Of a DNA stretch of 64,000 bases, positions 9,180-20,362 are shown in pieces; position 1 is the stretch's first letter; each line of letters opens with the position of its first letter. The DNA is from an uncultured Pseudomonadota bacterium (GTDB lineage Bacteria; Pseudomonadota; Gammaproteobacteria; Burkholderiales; SG8-39): assembly GCA_903834835.1 (NCBI GenBank), contig CAILKO010000055.1, forward strand, positions 80,150-144,149, given 5' to 3'. A model generated the notes under the pieces. It was given only the letters and a program-made list of their open reading frames with translations, was not told the DNA's origin and ran no database searches. Made by a program: the position numbers and the translations under genes.

Positions 9180-10310
9180 GTGCCGCAAGAGCAATCCTGC
9201 GATATCGCCGTACTGGGCGGCGGACCCGTCGGGTGCTCTGTCGCGCTCGCACTTGCTGCATGGGGCCGCCGGGTATGCCTGCTCGAACGCAGACCAGCCG
9301 ACGCGCCGCCCAACCCGGGGTTCGCGACCCGCCCGCTGGCGCTCTCTCACGGATCGCGCCAGATCCTGGAACGCCTTGATGCCTGGCCGGAGCTGTCGAC
9401 CACCCCGATCCGGCGCATCCACGTCTCGCGCGCATCCGGTTTCGGAGAGACGAAACTGGATGCCGCCGATGCGGGCGTACCGGCGCTCGGCTACGTAGTC
9501 TCCTATGCAGACCTTCTTGTGCGCCTGCAGGCAAAAATCGAGAAGGCGGACATCGCCGTGCTGCGCGGGGCGGATGCTCACACGGAGCAGAGCTCGGACG
9601 GCGGATGCAGGATCCGGACCAGTACAGTCCGACTCACCGCGGACTGCGTCGTGCATGCGGAAGGGAGCAGCGATGAGGTCACGGGAAAACGCTATCCTCA
9701 CGAAGTCCTGTCCGCGATCGTGACGTCGTCCGATCCTGCGACGGACCTCGCTTTCGAGCGGTTCCGTGCGGACGGCCCAATAGCCTTGCTTCCGATGCGT
9801 GGTCGCTATGCGCTGGTCTGGAGCCTGCCTCCGGCTGAAGCGCTACGGCTTCAGACCGCGGCGGACGCGGAGTTTCTGGCGGCGTTGAATGACGCGACAG
9901 GCGGCCTTCCTGGAAAATTGACCGGCACGACCGCGCGCCAGCGCATCAGCGTCACGCAGCGGATCCGTTCAGCGCCCGTTGATGGCCGTGAGGTCTATAT
10001 CGGCAACGCGGCGCAGACCCTGCATCCCGTCGCCGGCCAGGGATTGAATCTGGGCCTGCGCGATGCATGGGAACTTGCATCGCTGATCAGCGATGCGCCA
10101 GACCCCGGAGCACCCGCGCTGCTGCGCCGCTACGCGACGGCTCGTCGCAGGGATACGGCATCGACGGCGATCACCACGGACATGCTCGCCAGCCGCCTGC
10201 CAGGGCAGGGACCCCTTGCAGGCCTCGCGCTCAGCGCGCTTGATCTGCTGCCCGGCGCGCGGCGTTTCTTCATGCGCCGCATGATCTTCGGCGCGCGCGC
10301 GCTGCCCTGA
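9180..10310 (+). CDS. ubiH: UbiH/VisC-family FAD monooxygenase
   Basis: The 376-residue flavoprotein hydroxylase has the Rossmann FAD motif AVLGGGPVGCSVALALA at the N-terminus and the second FAD signature GNAAQTLHPVAGQGLNLGLRD near residue 280. Members hydroxylate the ubiquinone ring. The position after pepP points to UbiH (2-octaprenyl-6-methoxyphenol hydroxylase), but UbiF, UbiI or UbiM roles cannot be separated by eye. The GTG at 9180 is preceded by a GAGG-like stretch. It is slightly shorter than the usual 390-400 residues. Confidence 0.85.
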   Translation: MPQEQSCDIAVLGGGPVGCSVALALAAWGRRVCLLERRPADAPPNPGFATRPLALSHGSRQILERLDAWPELSTTPIRRIHVSRASGFGETKLDAADAGVPALGYVVSYADLLVRLQAKIEKADIAVLRGADAHTEQSSDGGCRIRTSTVRLTADCVVHAEGSSDEVTGKRYPHEVLSAIVTSSDPATDLAFERFRADGPIALLPMRGRYALVWSLPPAEALRLQTAADAEFLAALNDATGGLPGKLTGTTARQRISVTQRIRSAPVDGREVYIGNAAQTLHPVAGQGLNLGLRDAWELASLISDAPDPGAPALLRRYATARRRDTASTAITTDMLASRLPGQGPLAGLALSALDLLPGARRFFMRRMIFGARALP

Positions 10311-10401
10311 GAAACGATGCGGGATGCACACAGCGCCATGTCTCGCGATCACAAAACCAGCTAGAATTTCCCTCCCTCCGTACCCGTACCTTCCTAGTGC
10401 A

Positions 10402-11397
10402 ATGAGAATCGGCGCGCATACGCTGCGCAATGGATTGATCGTCGCGCCGATGGCGGGAGTCACCGACAGGCCATTCCGCAAGCTCGCCCGGCGCTTCGGC
10501 GCGGGACTGGCCGTATCCGAAATGACCGCGTCCCGGCCCGAACTGCGCAATACGCGCAAGTCTCTTCTTCGGCGCGATCACGCAGAAGAGGAAGAGCCTA
10601 TATCCGTCCAGATCGTCGGCGCTGACCCGGTGGCGCTCGCCGACAGTGCGCGGCTGAACGCCGACGAAGGCGCGCAGATCATCGATATCAACATGGGTTG
10701 TCCGGCGAAGAAAGTGTGCAATGTGTACGCCGGCTCTGCGCTGCTGGCCGACGAACGTCTGGTCGGGCGCATCCTGGACGCAGTCGTTGCCGCCGTCGAC
10801 GTGCCGATTACACTGAAGATCCGTACGGGCCCCCACCCTGGCCTTAGAAACGCGCCGCGCATCGCGCGCATCGCCGAATCCGCAGGCATCAGCATGCTTG
10901 CGGTGCACGGACGGACACGGGCCTGCGGATTCAGGGGCGTCGCCGAGTATGCAACGATACGCGAGGTGAAGACCGCGGTTCGGATCCCGGTGGTCGCCAA
11001 TGGCGACATCGACTCACCCGCGCAAGCACGGCGCGTGCTTGAGGAAACCGGAGCGGATGGCATCATGATCGGCCGGGCCGCACACGGCCGCCCGTGGATT
11101 TTCCGCGAGATCGATCACTACCTTGCCACGGGACTCGACCTCGCGGCTCCGTCCGCCAGAGAAGTGCAGGTCATCCTGGCCGAGCATCTCGACGGCCTGT
11201 ATGCGCTGTATGGCGAGGAACAAGGCACCCGGATCGCGCGCAAGCACATCGCATGGACGGTGGCGGGCCTGCCCGGCGCGGCGGCATTCCGCAGACAGGT
11301 GCTGAAGCTTGACGACGCCGACGCCCAGTTCAGCGCTGTGCGCGATTTTTTCGAGGCGATTTCGGCACGCTACCCGGAAGGGGAAACACTCTCATGA
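10402..11397 (+). CDS. dusB: tRNA-dihydrouridine synthase DusB
   Basis: The 331-residue FMN enzyme reduces specific uridines in tRNA to dihydrouridine. Motifs are VAPMAGVTDRPFR at the N-terminus, the catalytic cysteine in INMGCPAKKVCNVYAGSAL, and the phosphate-binding VVANGDIDS and GIMIGRAAHGRPW. The ATG at 10402 lies about 35 nt after a TAGAAT -10-like hexamer (10362-10367), though no clear -35 was seen. It is translationally coupled to fis (ATGA overlap), the conserved dusB-fis operon. Confidence 0.95.
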   Translation: MRIGAHTLRNGLIVAPMAGVTDRPFRKLARRFGAGLAVSEMTASRPELRNTRKSLLRRDHAEEEEPISVQIVGADPVALADSARLNADEGAQIIDINMGCPAKKVCNVYAGSALLADERLVGRILDAVVAAVDVPITLKIRTGPHPGLRNAPRIARIAESAGISMLAVHGRTRACGFRGVAEYATIREVKTAVRIPVVANGDIDSPAQARRVLEETGADGIMIGRAAHGRPWIFREIDHYLATGLDLAAPSAREVQVILAEHLDGLYALYGEEQGTRIARKHIAWTVAGLPGAAAFRRQVLKLDDADAQFSAVRDFFEAISARYPEGETLS

Positions 11398-11633
11398 CAC
11401 GCAATAATGAGCTGGCCGACTCTGTAAAGCGCTCGCTCGAGCGCTATTTCAAGGATATGGATGGCGAGAAGCCGACCGCGATCTACGACATGGTGCTGAA
11501 GAACGTGGAAAAGCCCATGATCGAGGTGGTCCTCGCGCGCGCGGAAGGAAATCTAACCCTCGCCTCGGAGATGCTCGGTATTAATCGCAACACCCTCAGA
11601 AAGAAAATGCAGCTACTGAGGATACGCGGCTAG
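11394..11633 (+). CDS. fis: DNA-binding protein Fis
   Basis: The 79-residue nucleoid protein and transcription factor ends in the helix-turn-helix GNLTLASEMLGINRNTLRKK. It lacks the longer N-terminal arm of the 98-residue E. coli protein, as is usual outside enterobacteria. It overlaps dusB by ATGA. About 10 nt after the stop, an imperfect hairpin (CTCCC...GGGAG, 11635-11665) without a T-run may attenuate read-through into purH. Confidence 0.93.
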   Translation: MTRNNELADSVKRSLERYFKDMDGEKPTAIYDMVLKNVEKPMIEVVLARAEGNLTLASEMLGINRNTLRKKMQLLRIRG

Positions 11634-11720
11634 TCTCCCGCTCGGCGCGGTCAGCCGGTGGGAGTTCGCATGAAGACAACAGGCGGTCGTAGCCCGCCTG
11701 CAAACTGGATGGCAAACGGC

Positions 11721-13268
11721 ATGAAGGCACTGATCAGCGTCTCCGACAAGCAGGGCATCGTCGCGTTCGCTCGGGAGCTCTCCTCCCTGGGCGTGTCGAT
11801 ACTTTCCACGGGCGGGACCGCCAAGCTGCTGGAAACGGAAGGCATACCCGTAACCGAGGTGTCCTCGCACACCGGATTCCCGGAAATGCTGGACGGGCGC
11901 GTAAAGACGCTCCACCCGAAGATCCACGGCGGGCTGCTCGCCCGCCGCGATCTGCCGGACCACATGGCCGCAATCCGGAACGCGGGCATCGATCCGATTG
12001 ATCTGGTCGTGGTGAACCTCTATCCGTTCCAGCACGCGGTGTCGGACCCCGCCTGCACCCTGGATCACGCAATCGAGAACATCGATATCGGCGGCCCGAC
12101 GATGCTGCGCGCCGCCGCAAAGAATTACGGTGGCGTGGCGGTTGTCGTCGACCCCTCTGACTACGCGACCGTACTCGCCGAACTCAAGTCGGGTGGCGCG
12201 GTATCGCCCGCCACTCGATTCAATCTGGCAAAGAAGGTTTTTGCGCATACCGCGGCCTACGATGGCGCGATCGCAAACCATCTATTCGCGCTCGATGCCA
12301 GCGGCCAGCGCGGCGAGTATCCGTCGGTATTGAACCTTCAGTTCCACAAACTGCAGGAAATGCGTTACGGCGAGAATCCTCACCAGAGCGCGGCGTTCTA
12401 TCGCGATGCTGCGCCGGTTGCCGGCGGACTGGCCGGATATCGCCAAATCCAGGGCAAGGAGCTTTCCTATAACAATATCGCTGACTCGGATGCTGCCTGG
12501 GAATGCGTAAAGAGCTTCGACGAACCCGCGTGCGTAATCGTCAAGCATGCCAACCCTTGCGGCGTAGCAATCGCCGAATCTCCGCTCTCGGCCTACCAGA
12601 AGGCTTTCAAGACCGACCCTGTTTCAGCCTTCGGAGGCATCCTCGCGTTCAATCGCAGTCTGGACCTCGCGACCGCTGAAGCAATTTCCAAACAGTTTGC
12701 AGAAGTGATCATCGCGCCGGAAGTCGCACCCGCCGCCCGCGAATTCCTCGCGGGAAAGCAGAATCTGAGGGTGCTGGAGGTCCCGCTCTCTCGCGCGGCA
12801 CAGGTGCACGATTTCAAGCGCGTCGGCGGAGGACTGCTGGTGCAAAGCACCGACGCAAGGCCGATCAGCCGTGCAGAGTTAAAGGTCGTCACAAGCAGGC
12901 AGCCTAGCGAGAAACAATGGTCCGACCTGCTTTTCGCGTGGCGCGTCGCAAAGTTCGTAAAGTCCAATGCAATTGTATTCTGCGACTCGGGCATGACCGT
13001 GGGCGTCGGCGCCGGACAGATGAGCCGCGTCGACAGTGCCCGCATCGCCTCGATCAAGGCGCAGAACGCGGGCCTCGACATTTCGGGGTCGGTCGTCGCC
13101 TCGGATGCTTTCTTCCCTTTTCGAGACGGACTGGACGTCGTGATCGATGCAGGCGCATCCGCCGTTATTCAGCCTGGAGGCAGCATGCGCGATGCCGAGG
13201 TCATTGCCGCAGCGGACGAACGCGGTATCGCCATGGTGTTCACTGGCGTTCGCCATTTCCGTCATTGA
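11721..13268 (+). CDS. purH: Bifunctional AICAR formyltransferase/IMP cyclohydrolase PurH
   Basis: The 515-residue enzyme catalyses the last two steps of IMP synthesis. The N-terminal MGS-like cyclohydrolase domain ([19 protein letters not shown], then STGGTAKLL) is followed by the formyltransferase domain with [25 protein letters not shown] and the C-terminal [21 protein letters not shown]. The ATG at 11721 matches the usual N-terminus; the frame is open about 20 codons upstream without conserved sequence. It is followed 7 nt later by purD, so the two purine genes form an operon. Confidence 0.96.
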   Translation: MKALISVSDKQGIVAFARELSSLGVSILSTGGTAKLLETEGIPVTEVSSHTGFPEMLDGRVKTLHPKIHGGLLARRDLPDHMAAIRNAGIDPIDLVVVNLYPFQHAVSDPACTLDHAIENIDIGGPTMLRAAAKNYGGVAVVVDPSDYATVLAELKSGGAVSPATRFNLAKKVFAHTAAYDGAIANHLFALDASGQRGEYPSVLNLQFHKLQEMRYGENPHQSAAFYRDAAPVAGGLAGYRQIQGKELSYNNIADSDAAWECVKSFDEPACVIVKHANPCGVAIAESPLSAYQKAFKTDPVSAFGGILAFNRSLDLATAEAISKQFAEVIIAPEVAPAAREFLAGKQNLRVLEVPLSRAAQVHDFKRVGGGLLVQSTDARPISRAELKVVTSRQPSEKQWSDLLFAWRVAKFVKSNAIVFCDSGMTVGVGAGQMSRVDSARIASIKAQNAGLDISGSVVASDAFFPFRDGLDVVIDAGASAVIQPGGSMRDAEVIAAADERGIAMVFTGVRHFRH

Positions 13269-13275
13269 GTGCATC

Positions 13276-14577
13276 ATGAAAATTCTGGTCATCGGATCCG
13301 GTGGGCGTGAGCACGCACTCGCCTGGCGGCTGGCGAAAAGCGAGCGCGTACAGAAGGTATTTGTCGCTCCTGGAAACGGCGGCACCGCCCGTGAGCCCGC
13401 TCTCGAGAATGTTCCGCTTGTTGGCATACCCGAACTGATTGCGTTTGTGAAAGCGGAGACTATCCAGCTCACGGTGGTCGGCCCGGAAGCGCCGCTCGCC
13501 GCCGGGATCGTCAACGCATTCGAAGCGGAAGGCCTGCGAATCTTCGGCCCGACGCGCGAGGCCGCGCAGCTCGAATCCTCCAAAGATTTCGCGAAGCAGT
13601 TCATGGTGCGGCACGGCATCCCGACCGCCGCCTACGAGACATTCGAGGATCCCGCCGCCGCGAAGTCCCATGTGGACCGGGTCGGCGCCCCGATCGTCGT
13701 CAAGGCGGATGGACTCGCCGCAGGCAAGGGTGTGGTCGTCGCGATGACGGTCGGCGAAGCACATGCCGCGATCGATGACATGCTGAGCGGAGGAAAGCTC
13801 GGGGCCGCGGGGGCGCGGGTGGTCATCGAGGAGTTCCTGGAGGGGGAGGAAGCGAGCTTCATCGTCATGGCCGATGGCCGGAATGCGATTTCCCTCGCGA
13901 CCAGCCAGGACCACAAGCGGCTGCTCGATGGCGACGGCGGGCCGAACACCGGAGGCATGGGCGCCTACTCGCCGGCCCCGGTGGTCACCCCTGAAATTCA
14001 CAAACGCGTGATGCGGGAGATCATCTCCCCTGCGATCGAAGGCATGGCCCGCGACGGCACTCCCTACAGGGGATTCCTCTACGCGGGTCTCATGATTGAT
14101 CGTGACGGCCGGCCGCGCACCCTCGAATTCAACTGTCGGCTGGGCGACCCGGAAGCCGAACCCATCCTGATGCGCCTGAAGTCGGACCTCGTGGACCTGA
14201 TCGATGCGGCGGTCGATGGCAAACTCGACCGCACCGAACCACAATGGGACCGGCGTGCCGCACTTGGCGTTGTGCTCGCCGCAGCAGGCTACCCTGACAA
14301 TCCACGCAAGGGCGACGCAATTGCGGTCATCCCGGCGAATGCTGCGGATTGCCATGTATTTCATGCGGGTACGACGCTTTCCGACGGACGCCTGGCGACG
14401 AGCGGCGGCCGTGTTCTTTGCGTCACCGCACTCGGCGACTCCCTGCGGATTGCTCGTTCGCGTGCCTACGAGGCCGCGGAACAAGTGCGCTTCGAAGGCG
14501 TCCAGTTCCGCAAGGATATCGGACATCGCGCGCTGCGCGATCCAGCGTCCCGGAGTTCACCTGGGAAAAAGGTTTGA
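13276..14577 (+). CDS. purD: Phosphoribosylamine-glycine ligase PurD
   Basis: The 433-residue ATP-grasp enzyme joins glycine to phosphoribosylamine in purine synthesis. The N-terminus [18 protein letters not shown] is diagnostic. Other motifs are the ATP-grasp stretch [32 protein letters not shown] and the metal-binding [16 protein letters not shown]. It lies 7 nt after purH, and its stop is 2 nt before the hemF ATG, so the three genes are probably cotranscribed. Confidence 0.96.
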   Translation: MKILVIGSGGREHALAWRLAKSERVQKVFVAPGNGGTAREPALENVPLVGIPELIAFVKAETIQLTVVGPEAPLAAGIVNAFEAEGLRIFGPTREAAQLESSKDFAKQFMVRHGIPTAAYETFEDPAAAKSHVDRVGAPIVVKADGLAAGKGVVVAMTVGEAHAAIDDMLSGGKLGAAGARVVIEEFLEGEEASFIVMADGRNAISLATSQDHKRLLDGDGGPNTGGMGAYSPAPVVTPEIHKRVMREIISPAIEGMARDGTPYRGFLYAGLMIDRDGRPRTLEFNCRLGDPEAEPILMRLKSDLVDLIDAAVDGKLDRTEPQWDRRAALGVVLAAAGYPDNPRKGDAIAVIPANAADCHVFHAGTTLSDGRLATSGGRVLCVTALGDSLRIARSRAYEAAEQVRFEGVQFRKDIGHRALRDPASRSSPGKKV

Positions 14578-14579
14578 CG

Positions 14580-15497
14580 ATGGACCTTGCTGCGATCGAA
14601 ACCTATTTCACGGGCCTCCAGACCCGCATCGTCGACACACTGGCGGCATTGGACGGAACAGAATTCCGACAGGACACGTGGCAACGTCCCGAGGGCGGCG
14701 GCGGGATCACACGCGTAGTCGAGAACGGAGGGGTATTCGAACGGGGCGGCGTGAACTTCTCCCGCGTGCAGGGGGCAAGACTCCCGCCCTCGGCATCCGC
14801 TGCCCGACCCGAGCTCGCGGGGAGAGGGTTCGACGCGATGGGCGTATCGCTGGTACTGCACCCACGCAATCCCTACTGTCCGACCGTTCACATGAACGTC
14901 CGCTTCTTTCTTGCCACGACGCCAGGTGCTGCCCCCGGCACTCCCGGGCACGATCCAGTCTGGTGGTTCGGCGGCGGAATGGACCTGACGCCGTATTACG
15001 CCGCCGAGGAAGACGTCCGGCATTTCCACGCCACGTGCAGGAAGTCGCTTGAGCCATTCGGCTCCGCATACCATCCGAAATTCAAGCGCTGGTGCGACGA
15101 CTATTTCTTCCTGCGCCATCGCGCCGAACCGCGCGGTGTAGGGGGTATCTTCTTCGATGATCTCTCTGAGCCAGGCTTCGAGCGGTCGTTCGCGCTCGTG
15201 CGTTCGGTCGGTGATCACTTTCTTCCGTCCTACCAGCCGATCGTGGAGCGCCGGCGCGGCGCGCCTTACGGCGAGCGCGAACGCGAATTCCAGGCATTCA
15301 GGCGCGGCCGATACGTCGAATTCAACCTTGTTTATGACCGCGGCACACTGTTCGGCCTTCAGTCCGGCGGGCGAACGGAGTCGATTCTGATGTCAATGCC
15401 CCCGAAGGTCGCCTGGCGTTACGACTGGAAGCCGGATCCCGGTAGCGCCGAGGCCCGCCTGTATTCGGAGTTCCTGGTGGCCAAGGACTGGGTCTAG
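14580..15497 (+). CDS. hemF: Oxygen-dependent coproporphyrinogen III oxidase HemF
   Basis: The 305-residue enzyme oxidatively decarboxylates coproporphyrinogen III to protoporphyrinogen IX using O2. Family stretches are [60 protein letters not shown] and the C-terminal [10 protein letters not shown]. The ATG at 14580 comes 2 nt after the purD stop. Use of the O2-dependent enzyme implies an aerobic or facultative lifestyle. Other haem genes follow immediately on the opposite strand. Confidence 0.96.
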   Translation: MDLAAIETYFTGLQTRIVDTLAALDGTEFRQDTWQRPEGGGGITRVVENGGVFERGGVNFSRVQGARLPPSASAARPELAGRGFDAMGVSLVLHPRNPYCPTVHMNVRFFLATTPGAAPGTPGHDPVWWFGGGMDLTPYYAAEEDVRHFHATCRKSLEPFGSAYHPKFKRWCDDYFFLRHRAEPRGVGGIFFDDLSEPGFERSFALVRSVGDHFLPSYQPIVERRRGAPYGEREREFQAFRRGRYVEFNLVYDRGTLFGLQSGGRTESILMSMPPKVAWRYDWKPDPGSAEARLYSEFLVAKDWV

Positions 15498-15512
15498 TTC
15501 AGGCCGATTGGC

Positions 15513-16706
15513 TCAGGCAGAAACTTCCGCTGCGCGGCGGAAATGCATCTGGGCCTGATCGGTGCGCCCAAGGCGTTCCATGAGCCGGGCGAGCGCGAGG
15601 TGCGTAGTCCGATTCTCTTCGATCGAAAGACTTGCCTCGAAACAGGCTTCCCCCTTGCCCCAGAGCTCTGCGCAGACGCAGAGCTCTCCGAGCGTTGCAA
15701 GCAGTTGCGCATCGCCGCTGCGACCCGCGAGCCACTTCTCCGCCCGCTCGATACGGGTCCTGGCTTCCTGTCCGCGATCCCGCTCTCCGGCCATGGACAG
15801 ATCGCCATACATGGCGACTAGCTGCGGATTCCAGTCAGCCACCAGCGCCTGCTCGAGTATCTGTCTCGCGAATTCGATCGCACCGAGCTGGCCAGCATGG
15901 CGTGCCGCTTCTGCAGCGACCTGCAGCCTTGTCTGATCGCTGCCCGGGATCATCCGCCAGCGCCGCTCCAGCGCGCCCTTGTCCCCTGACGCCCGCCCGA
16001 GCAGTGCGACATGCGCTTCGATGCGGTACTGCTCTGCTGCGCTCGTGGGTATCGCATCGTGTTTGGAAAGCAGCGCTGCCAATTTGAGAACCTGCTCCCA
16101 GTTGCCAAGCCCGCGCTCTGCGCGAAGCAGCATGCGCAGCACCGCAATCTGTCTGCGTCCCCCTTCGCCCAGCTGGGCAAGCGCGCTGCGCGCGGCAGCG
16201 TAGTCGCGCTGTTCGAGCGACAGAGTGGCGCGCGTCACGAGCTGCGCAACGCGCATGCCGTCATCGGCCGCTGCGGCGCGATCGAGCCAGACATCGCGCT
16301 GCCCGAAATTCCGGAGTTCATGCGCGGAGCGCGCGGCAATCAACGCTGCGAGCCCCGGGGTGTTCCCGGATTCGAAAGCGAGCGCCGAATCCTTCTCCGC
16401 TCGCGCGTAACGCCCCTCATAAAGCGAGAGCAGAGCAGAGCCGAGCGCGACCTGCGCCCGGCGCTCCTTCATGCGAGATCGATAGGCGCGAACGTGGTTC
16501 GGTAGAGCAAGCGTGTGGTGCAACGCGCGCAGCAGGACGTACAGCACACCAACAAGGACAGCCTCCAACGCGGCGAACAGCACCAACGAGAATTCAACCC
16601 GGTAAGGCGGGTAGACAACCAGCACATAGCTGTCGCTCGTACGTGCCAGAATTGCGAGTGCAACCGCGGCAGCAAATACTGCGATGAACCAGAGCAGCGC
16701 CCGCAT
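15513..16706 (-). CDS. hemY: HemY-type inner-membrane TPR protein
   Basis: The 397-residue protein begins with two transmembrane segments (LLWFIAVFAAAVALAILA and SLVLFAALEAVLVGVLYVLL, about residues 3-65). A long helical cytoplasmic region of tetratricopeptide-like repeats follows. It belongs to the gamma/betaproteobacterial HemY family named for its place in the hemCDXY operon. It is not the Bacillus protoporphyrinogen oxidase of the same name, and its biochemical role is unresolved. Its ATG shares one base with the hemX stop (TGATG). Confidence 0.88.
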   Translation of the reverse strand: MRALLWFIAVFAAAVALAILARTSDSYVLVVYPPYRVEFSLVLFAALEAVLVGVLYVLLRALHHTLALPNHVRAYRSRMKERRAQVALGSALLSLYEGRYARAEKDSALAFESGNTPGLAALIAARSAHELRNFGQRDVWLDRAAAADDGMRVAQLVTRATLSLEQRDYAAARSALAQLGEGGRRQIAVLRMLLRAERGLGNWEQVLKLAALLSKHDAIPTSAAEQYRIEAHVALLGRASGDKGALERRWRMIPGSDQTRLQVAAEAARHAGQLGAIEFARQILEQALVADWNPQLVAMYGDLSMAGERDRGQEARTRIERAEKWLAGRSGDAQLLATLGELCVCAELWGKGEACFEASLSIEENRTTHLALARLMERLGRTDQAQMHFRRAAEVSA

Positions 16707-17764
16707 CAGGACTTCTTCTCGCGGCGGGACTTGAAGCTCCGCACCGCATCGAGGCTCTCAGAGATTGACGGCATTTCGAAGCTGAGCGATACAGCATCAA
16801 GCTGTCGGAGCAGCACTAGAGCTTCTCCCACCTGCCTGCCCCGTGGGTCGAAGTACCGCTTGATCCACGCCTGCGCGGCGCGCATGTCCTCGCGGTAGCC
16901 CGCCTCATCCCTGTTCAGGAGAGACAGCCGCGCGTTAAGGAGTCGCAGCCGGAGGTTCTCCCTGAGAAAATAGGCCTGCGAAGGTGCGAGCAGCGGCGCT
17001 TCGGGCATATCGATTCGGCGCACGACCACAAGCTGTTTCAGCTCGCTCCAGATCTCGGAGCCGATGCGCTCGAGCATGCGACCATCAGCCGCTCCGACCG
17101 GGCGCGCGGCTGGACGCTCCGCACGTTCCTCGAAGGCGAGGGGCAGCGTGTCCGCAGTTCCGATAAGGCGGTCCAGCTTGAAGCTCATGCCGGGGAGGTC
17201 AAGCGCCGGCGCAGACTTCAACCGCTCGATGTCGCGGGTCAGAGCACGCCGGACGGGCAGAAACTGCGGCCTGTCGGTCCTCGCGAGACGGGACTCGGCG
17301 AGTTCCAAGGCGAGCAGCGCGGAACGCACATTGCCCGAGAGCTGAAGCTGCTGCTGAGCAATGGTCAGCACCTGCTCGACCTCGGCAAGCTGCCATTCGT
17401 CCCGACTGCGAGACAACTCCTGGTAAAGCGCCTCAAGCGCTGCCTGCTGGCTCTGGTACTCCGACACTTTTGCGTCGAACTGAGAGACTCGGCCCTGCAG
17501 TTCCTGCACCAGGTCCTGTGCGCGTCTTGCCTGGCTTCGCGCCTCCCGGGTCTCTGCATCAAGGTCGCGCAGGCGCTTGGCGACCTCGTCCTGCGTGGCG
17601 GTAATACGACCCCGGGTATCCATCCAGAAGAACAGGAACACCGCGAGCACCGCGACCCCCAAGGCGGCGGCGATCAGCCGACCACGCCCCAGTGGCGGCC
17701 TTGCAGACGCACCGGCCGAGGATTGGGCGGGCGAACGAGATTCCTGTAGTTCTTCTTCGGACAT
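16706..17764 (-). CDS. hemX: HemX-family membrane protein
   Basis: The 352-residue protein has a short Ser/Pro-rich cytoplasmic N-terminus, one transmembrane segment (LIAAALGVAVLAVFLFFW, about residues 30-48), and a coiled coil rich in Arg, Glu and Gln (about 55-130) facing the periplasm. A globular C-terminal half follows. It is annotated historically as an uroporphyrinogen-III methylase but lacks the SAM-binding methylase domain, so enzymatic activity is doubtful. ATG at 17764 is preferred because the codons above it are not conserved-looking. It lies between hemD and hemY. Confidence 0.88.
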   Translation of the reverse strand: MSEEELQESRSPAQSSAGASARPPLGRGRLIAAALGVAVLAVFLFFWMDTRGRITATQDEVAKRLRDLDAETREARSQARRAQDLVQELQGRVSQFDAKVSEYQSQQAALEALYQELSRSRDEWQLAEVEQVLTIAQQQLQLSGNVRSALLALELAESRLARTDRPQFLPVRRALTRDIERLKSAPALDLPGMSFKLDRLIGTADTLPLAFEERAERPAARPVGAADGRMLERIGSEIWSELKQLVVVRRIDMPEAPLLAPSQAYFLRENLRLRLLNARLSLLNRDEAGYREDMRAAQAWIKRYFDPRGRQVGEALVLLRQLDAVSLSFEMPSISESLDAVRSFKSRREKKS

Positions 17765-17815
17765 TTTCTTCGGGGAACGAGGGTGGAGACGCACAGGGCG
17801 AAGGACGCTCCTAAC

Positions 17816-18610
17816 TTACTTCGCGACGCGGAAGTATGCAACCAGCGCGCGCATGACATCCGCGTCCGCCACCCCCGCAACGACCGGCTTCAGGAATCCC
17901 ATCGCCGCTGCTGCATCACGCACCCGCCGGTGCGGAACGAAAAGCGGGGTCGCGCGCAGCGTCCGGGCCTGGGGTTCCCCTGCCAGGCGCAGCACGTTGT
18001 GCAGCACGTCCAGTGACGAAACCGTCACCGCATCTACGGTTCCCCTTGAGAGCGCGGTGCGCAGCGGTGTACTGTCCGTGTCGGGGAGCCTGCGCTCATA
18101 ACACTCGACCAGCACGACTTCGGCGCCACGCTCACGTAGCGTATCCCCGAGCAGGGTCCGACCGCCGACTCCCCTGAATACGGCAATCCGCTGGCCCTGA
18201 ACCCGAGTGAGCACCGGCATCGCGAGCAGGCCCTCGCTGTCCCAGCGCGTCGGTGGAAGCTGCGGGTCGACGACCCCCTCAGCCTCTAGCGCGCGTGCCG
18301 TTGCCGGGCCGACCGCCAGCGCGGGCAGGGTCTCCGGCCAACGGAATCCAGCCTCACGACTGCGCAGCATCGCGAATGAAAACCTCACCGCGTTCGCGCT
18401 TACAAATATGGCCACATCCAGTTGCGCCAGACCCTGGCTATCCATGGCCCTGACCGACGCCTTGCCTAGCGCAACGAGTTCTACCGCCGGGCAACACAGT
18501 GCCTTTCCGCCACCGGCGTCAATTAGGCGGCACAGACCCTCCGCCTGAGCCAACGGTCGGGTCACGACGACCGTCCGCGCGAGCAAGGCTTGATCGAGAC
18601 TATCCGGCAT
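17816..18610 (-). CDS. hemD: Uroporphyrinogen-III synthase HemD
   Basis: The 264-residue cytosolic enzyme cyclises hydroxymethylbilane with inversion of ring D. Sequence conservation in this family is low. Recognisable parts are [14 protein letters not shown] at the N-terminus, FVSANAVRF, the hinge region [17 protein letters not shown], and the C-terminal half with [14 protein letters not shown]. The ATG at 18610 overlaps the end of hemC by 11 nt, consistent with the hemCD order. Confidence 0.92.
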   Translation of the reverse strand: MPDSLDQALLARTVVVTRPLAQAEGLCRLIDAGGGKALCCPAVELVALGKASVRAMDSQGLAQLDVAIFVSANAVRFSFAMLRSREAGFRWPETLPALAVGPATARALEAEGVVDPQLPPTRWDSEGLLAMPVLTRVQGQRIAVFRGVGGRTLLGDTLRERGAEVVLVECYERRLPDTDSTPLRTALSRGTVDAVTVSSLDVLHNVLRLAGEPQARTLRATPLFVPHRRVRDAAAAMGFLKPVVAGVADADVMRALVAYFRVAK

Positions 18611-19556
18611 TTTCCCTGAACGGTGCGAGTACCGCGTTCGCGCCCTGCTCAAGCAGCGCCTGCGCGGCGAGCTGGCCAAGGGCCTCGGGGTCCGCGGCGT
18701 CTCCCACGCACTCGGCGCGAAGCACCTGGCGTCCGTCCGGCGAGGCAACCAGCACCCTGAGTCGCAGACCCGCCACGTCGGGCTGCGCATAGGCGCCGAG
18801 TGGAATAGTGCAGCTCCCGCCGAGCGCTCGACTCACCGCGCGCTCGGCGAGCACGCAATTCCGACTGGCGCCGTGTGCAAGCGGTGCAAGCAGCTCCAGA
18901 AGATCCGTGCGCCTTTCGGCGCATTCGATACCCAGCGCGCCCTGGCCCGCCGCGGGCAGACTGAACTCAGGTTCGAGGAGGCAGCGTATCTTGCCCTGCA
19001 GTCCGAGGCGTCGAAGACCGGCGGCGGCAAGGATTCCGGCGGCATGATCGCCCCGATCAATTTTCGCAAGTCGGGTTTCGACATTGCCCCGCAGCGGTTC
19101 AATCCGCAAGCTCGGAAAGCGCTCAAGAAGCTGGGCGCCGCGGCGCAGACTGGAGGTGCCCACACTGGATCCGGCAGGCAGTTCCGAGGGGTGCCCGTAT
19201 CGCGCGCACACGAAGGCATCGCGGGGATCTTCCCTCTCGGTGATTGCTGCGAGCACAAAACCCTCCGGCAGGTCGACCGGCATGTCCTTCATCGAATGCA
19301 CCGCGAGATCCGCGCGCCCCTCCGCCATGGCGACCTCCAGCTCCTTGACGAAAAGTCCCTTGCCCCCCGCCTTGTCCAGGCGTGCGTCAAGAAGCTCGTC
19401 ACCCCGAGTCGACATGGGCACCAGTTCGATCTCGATCGCCGGATAGAGCGCGAGCAGCCTCGTACGGATGTGCTCGGCCTGCCAGAGCGCAAGCCGGCTC
19501 CGGCGCGTTGCAATACGCAATCGCCCCAACTGCGGCGAAACAATGTTCCCTGTCAT
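18600..19556 (-). CDS. hemC: Porphobilinogen deaminase HemC
   Basis: The 318-residue enzyme polymerises four porphobilinogens to hydroxymethylbilane on a dipyrromethane cofactor. The cofactor cysteine is in [13 protein letters not shown]. Other motifs are [38 protein letters not shown] and [17 protein letters not shown] at 19556 gives the standard N-terminus. It heads hemC-hemD-hemX-hemY on the minus strand, 35 nt after algR on the same strand. Confidence 0.96.
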   Translation of the reverse strand: MTGNIVSPQLGRLRIATRRSRLALWQAEHIRTRLLALYPAIEIELVPMSTRGDELLDARLDKAGGKGLFVKELEVAMAEGRADLAVHSMKDMPVDLPEGFVLAAITEREDPRDAFVCARYGHPSELPAGSSVGTSSLRRGAQLLERFPSLRIEPLRGNVETRLAKIDRGDHAAGILAAAGLRRLGLQGKIRCLLEPEFSLPAAGQGALGIECAERRTDLLELLAPLAHGASRNCVLAERAVSRALGGSCTIPLGAYAQPDVAGLRLRVLVASPDGRQVLRAECVGDAADPEALGQLAAQALLEQGANAVLAPFRENAG

Positions 19557-19591
19557 GCCGGCCCTTATCGCTTTGTTTGAACTACGCGATG

Positions 19592-20362
19592 CTATTCTGC
19601 GCCTGACCCCGTTTCGGCGAGCACGGCGCGAACCGCCGGCCACTGCCTCCTGCTCACAGGCAGCCGATCCGTGATGCCGGCCAGGACAACGCTCCAGCGC
19701 GGCTCCTCTTCTCCCTCCCCGGAACGCTCGAATCCCCGCACGGCATGGCGCGCTATCAGACAATTCCGGTGAATCCGGACGAAATTTTCGGCGAATTCGC
19801 GCTCCAGCGCGATCAGTGGTTCTTCGATGAGGTGCTCCCGCTCGGCAGTGCGAAGGACGACATATTTCTGCTCAGCCTTGAAATAGAGAACGTCGGCCGC
19901 CCTGACGAGCACGATGCGATTACGCTCGACGACTGGAAGGAACTCGCGCGCGCGCCCGGCGGCAGCATCCAGCGCCGATTCAGGGGTGGGCCCGGCGGCA
20001 ACGGCGCGCCTCAGCGCGTCCGCAAGACGCGTTGCCCGCACCGGCTTAAGCAGGTAGTCCAGCGCATTCAGCTCAAACGCGACCAGCGCGTGCGCCTCGA
20101 ATGACGTCACGAAAACGACGGCGGGAGCCTTCGGCTGCCGCGCAAGGTTCCTCGCAAGTTCGACGCCGTCCATGCCCGGCATCCGGACGTCCAGCAGGAT
20201 GATGTCCGCGCCGGACTCCGGCAAGCGCTCAAGCGCCTCCAGTCCGTTCGCCGCCTCGCCAACTACTTGGTTGGGAATTTCAGCCTCAAGGTCAGCGAGC
20301 AGCTCACGCAGACGCTCTCGTGCGGGTGGCTCATCATCCGCTATGAATATTCGAAGTACCAT
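19592..20362 (-). CDS. algR: AlgR-type LytTR response regulator
   Basis: The 256-residue regulator has an N-terminal receiver (acidic pair [10 protein letters not shown], phospho-accepting aspartate in [13 protein letters not shown], lysine in [12 protein letters not shown]). A C-terminal LytTR DNA-binding domain (about 145-245) contains the stretch [20 protein letters not shown]. In Pseudomonas AlgR controls alginate, type IV pili and other surface traits. No alginate or pilus genes are visible here, so targets are unknown. It is coupled to the upstream sensor gene by a one-base TGATG overlap. Confidence 0.85.
   Translation of the reverse strand: MVLRIFIADDEPPARERLRELLADLEAEIPNQVVGEAANGLEALERLPESGADIILLDVRMPGMDGVELARNLARQPKAPAVVFVTSFEAHALVAFELNALDYLLKPVRATRLADALRRAVAAGPTPESALDAAAGRAREFLPVVERNRIVLVRAADVLYFKAEQKYVVLRTAEREHLIEEPLIALEREFAENFVRIHRNCLIARHAVRGFERSGEGEEEPRWSVVLAGITDRLPVSRRQWPAVRAVLAETGSGAE

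Noticed and set aside
15513..16706. HemY as protoporphyrinogen oxidase
   Set aside because: The sequence has two membrane helices and TPR-like repeats and no FAD-binding motif. Only the name is shared with the Bacillus enzyme.
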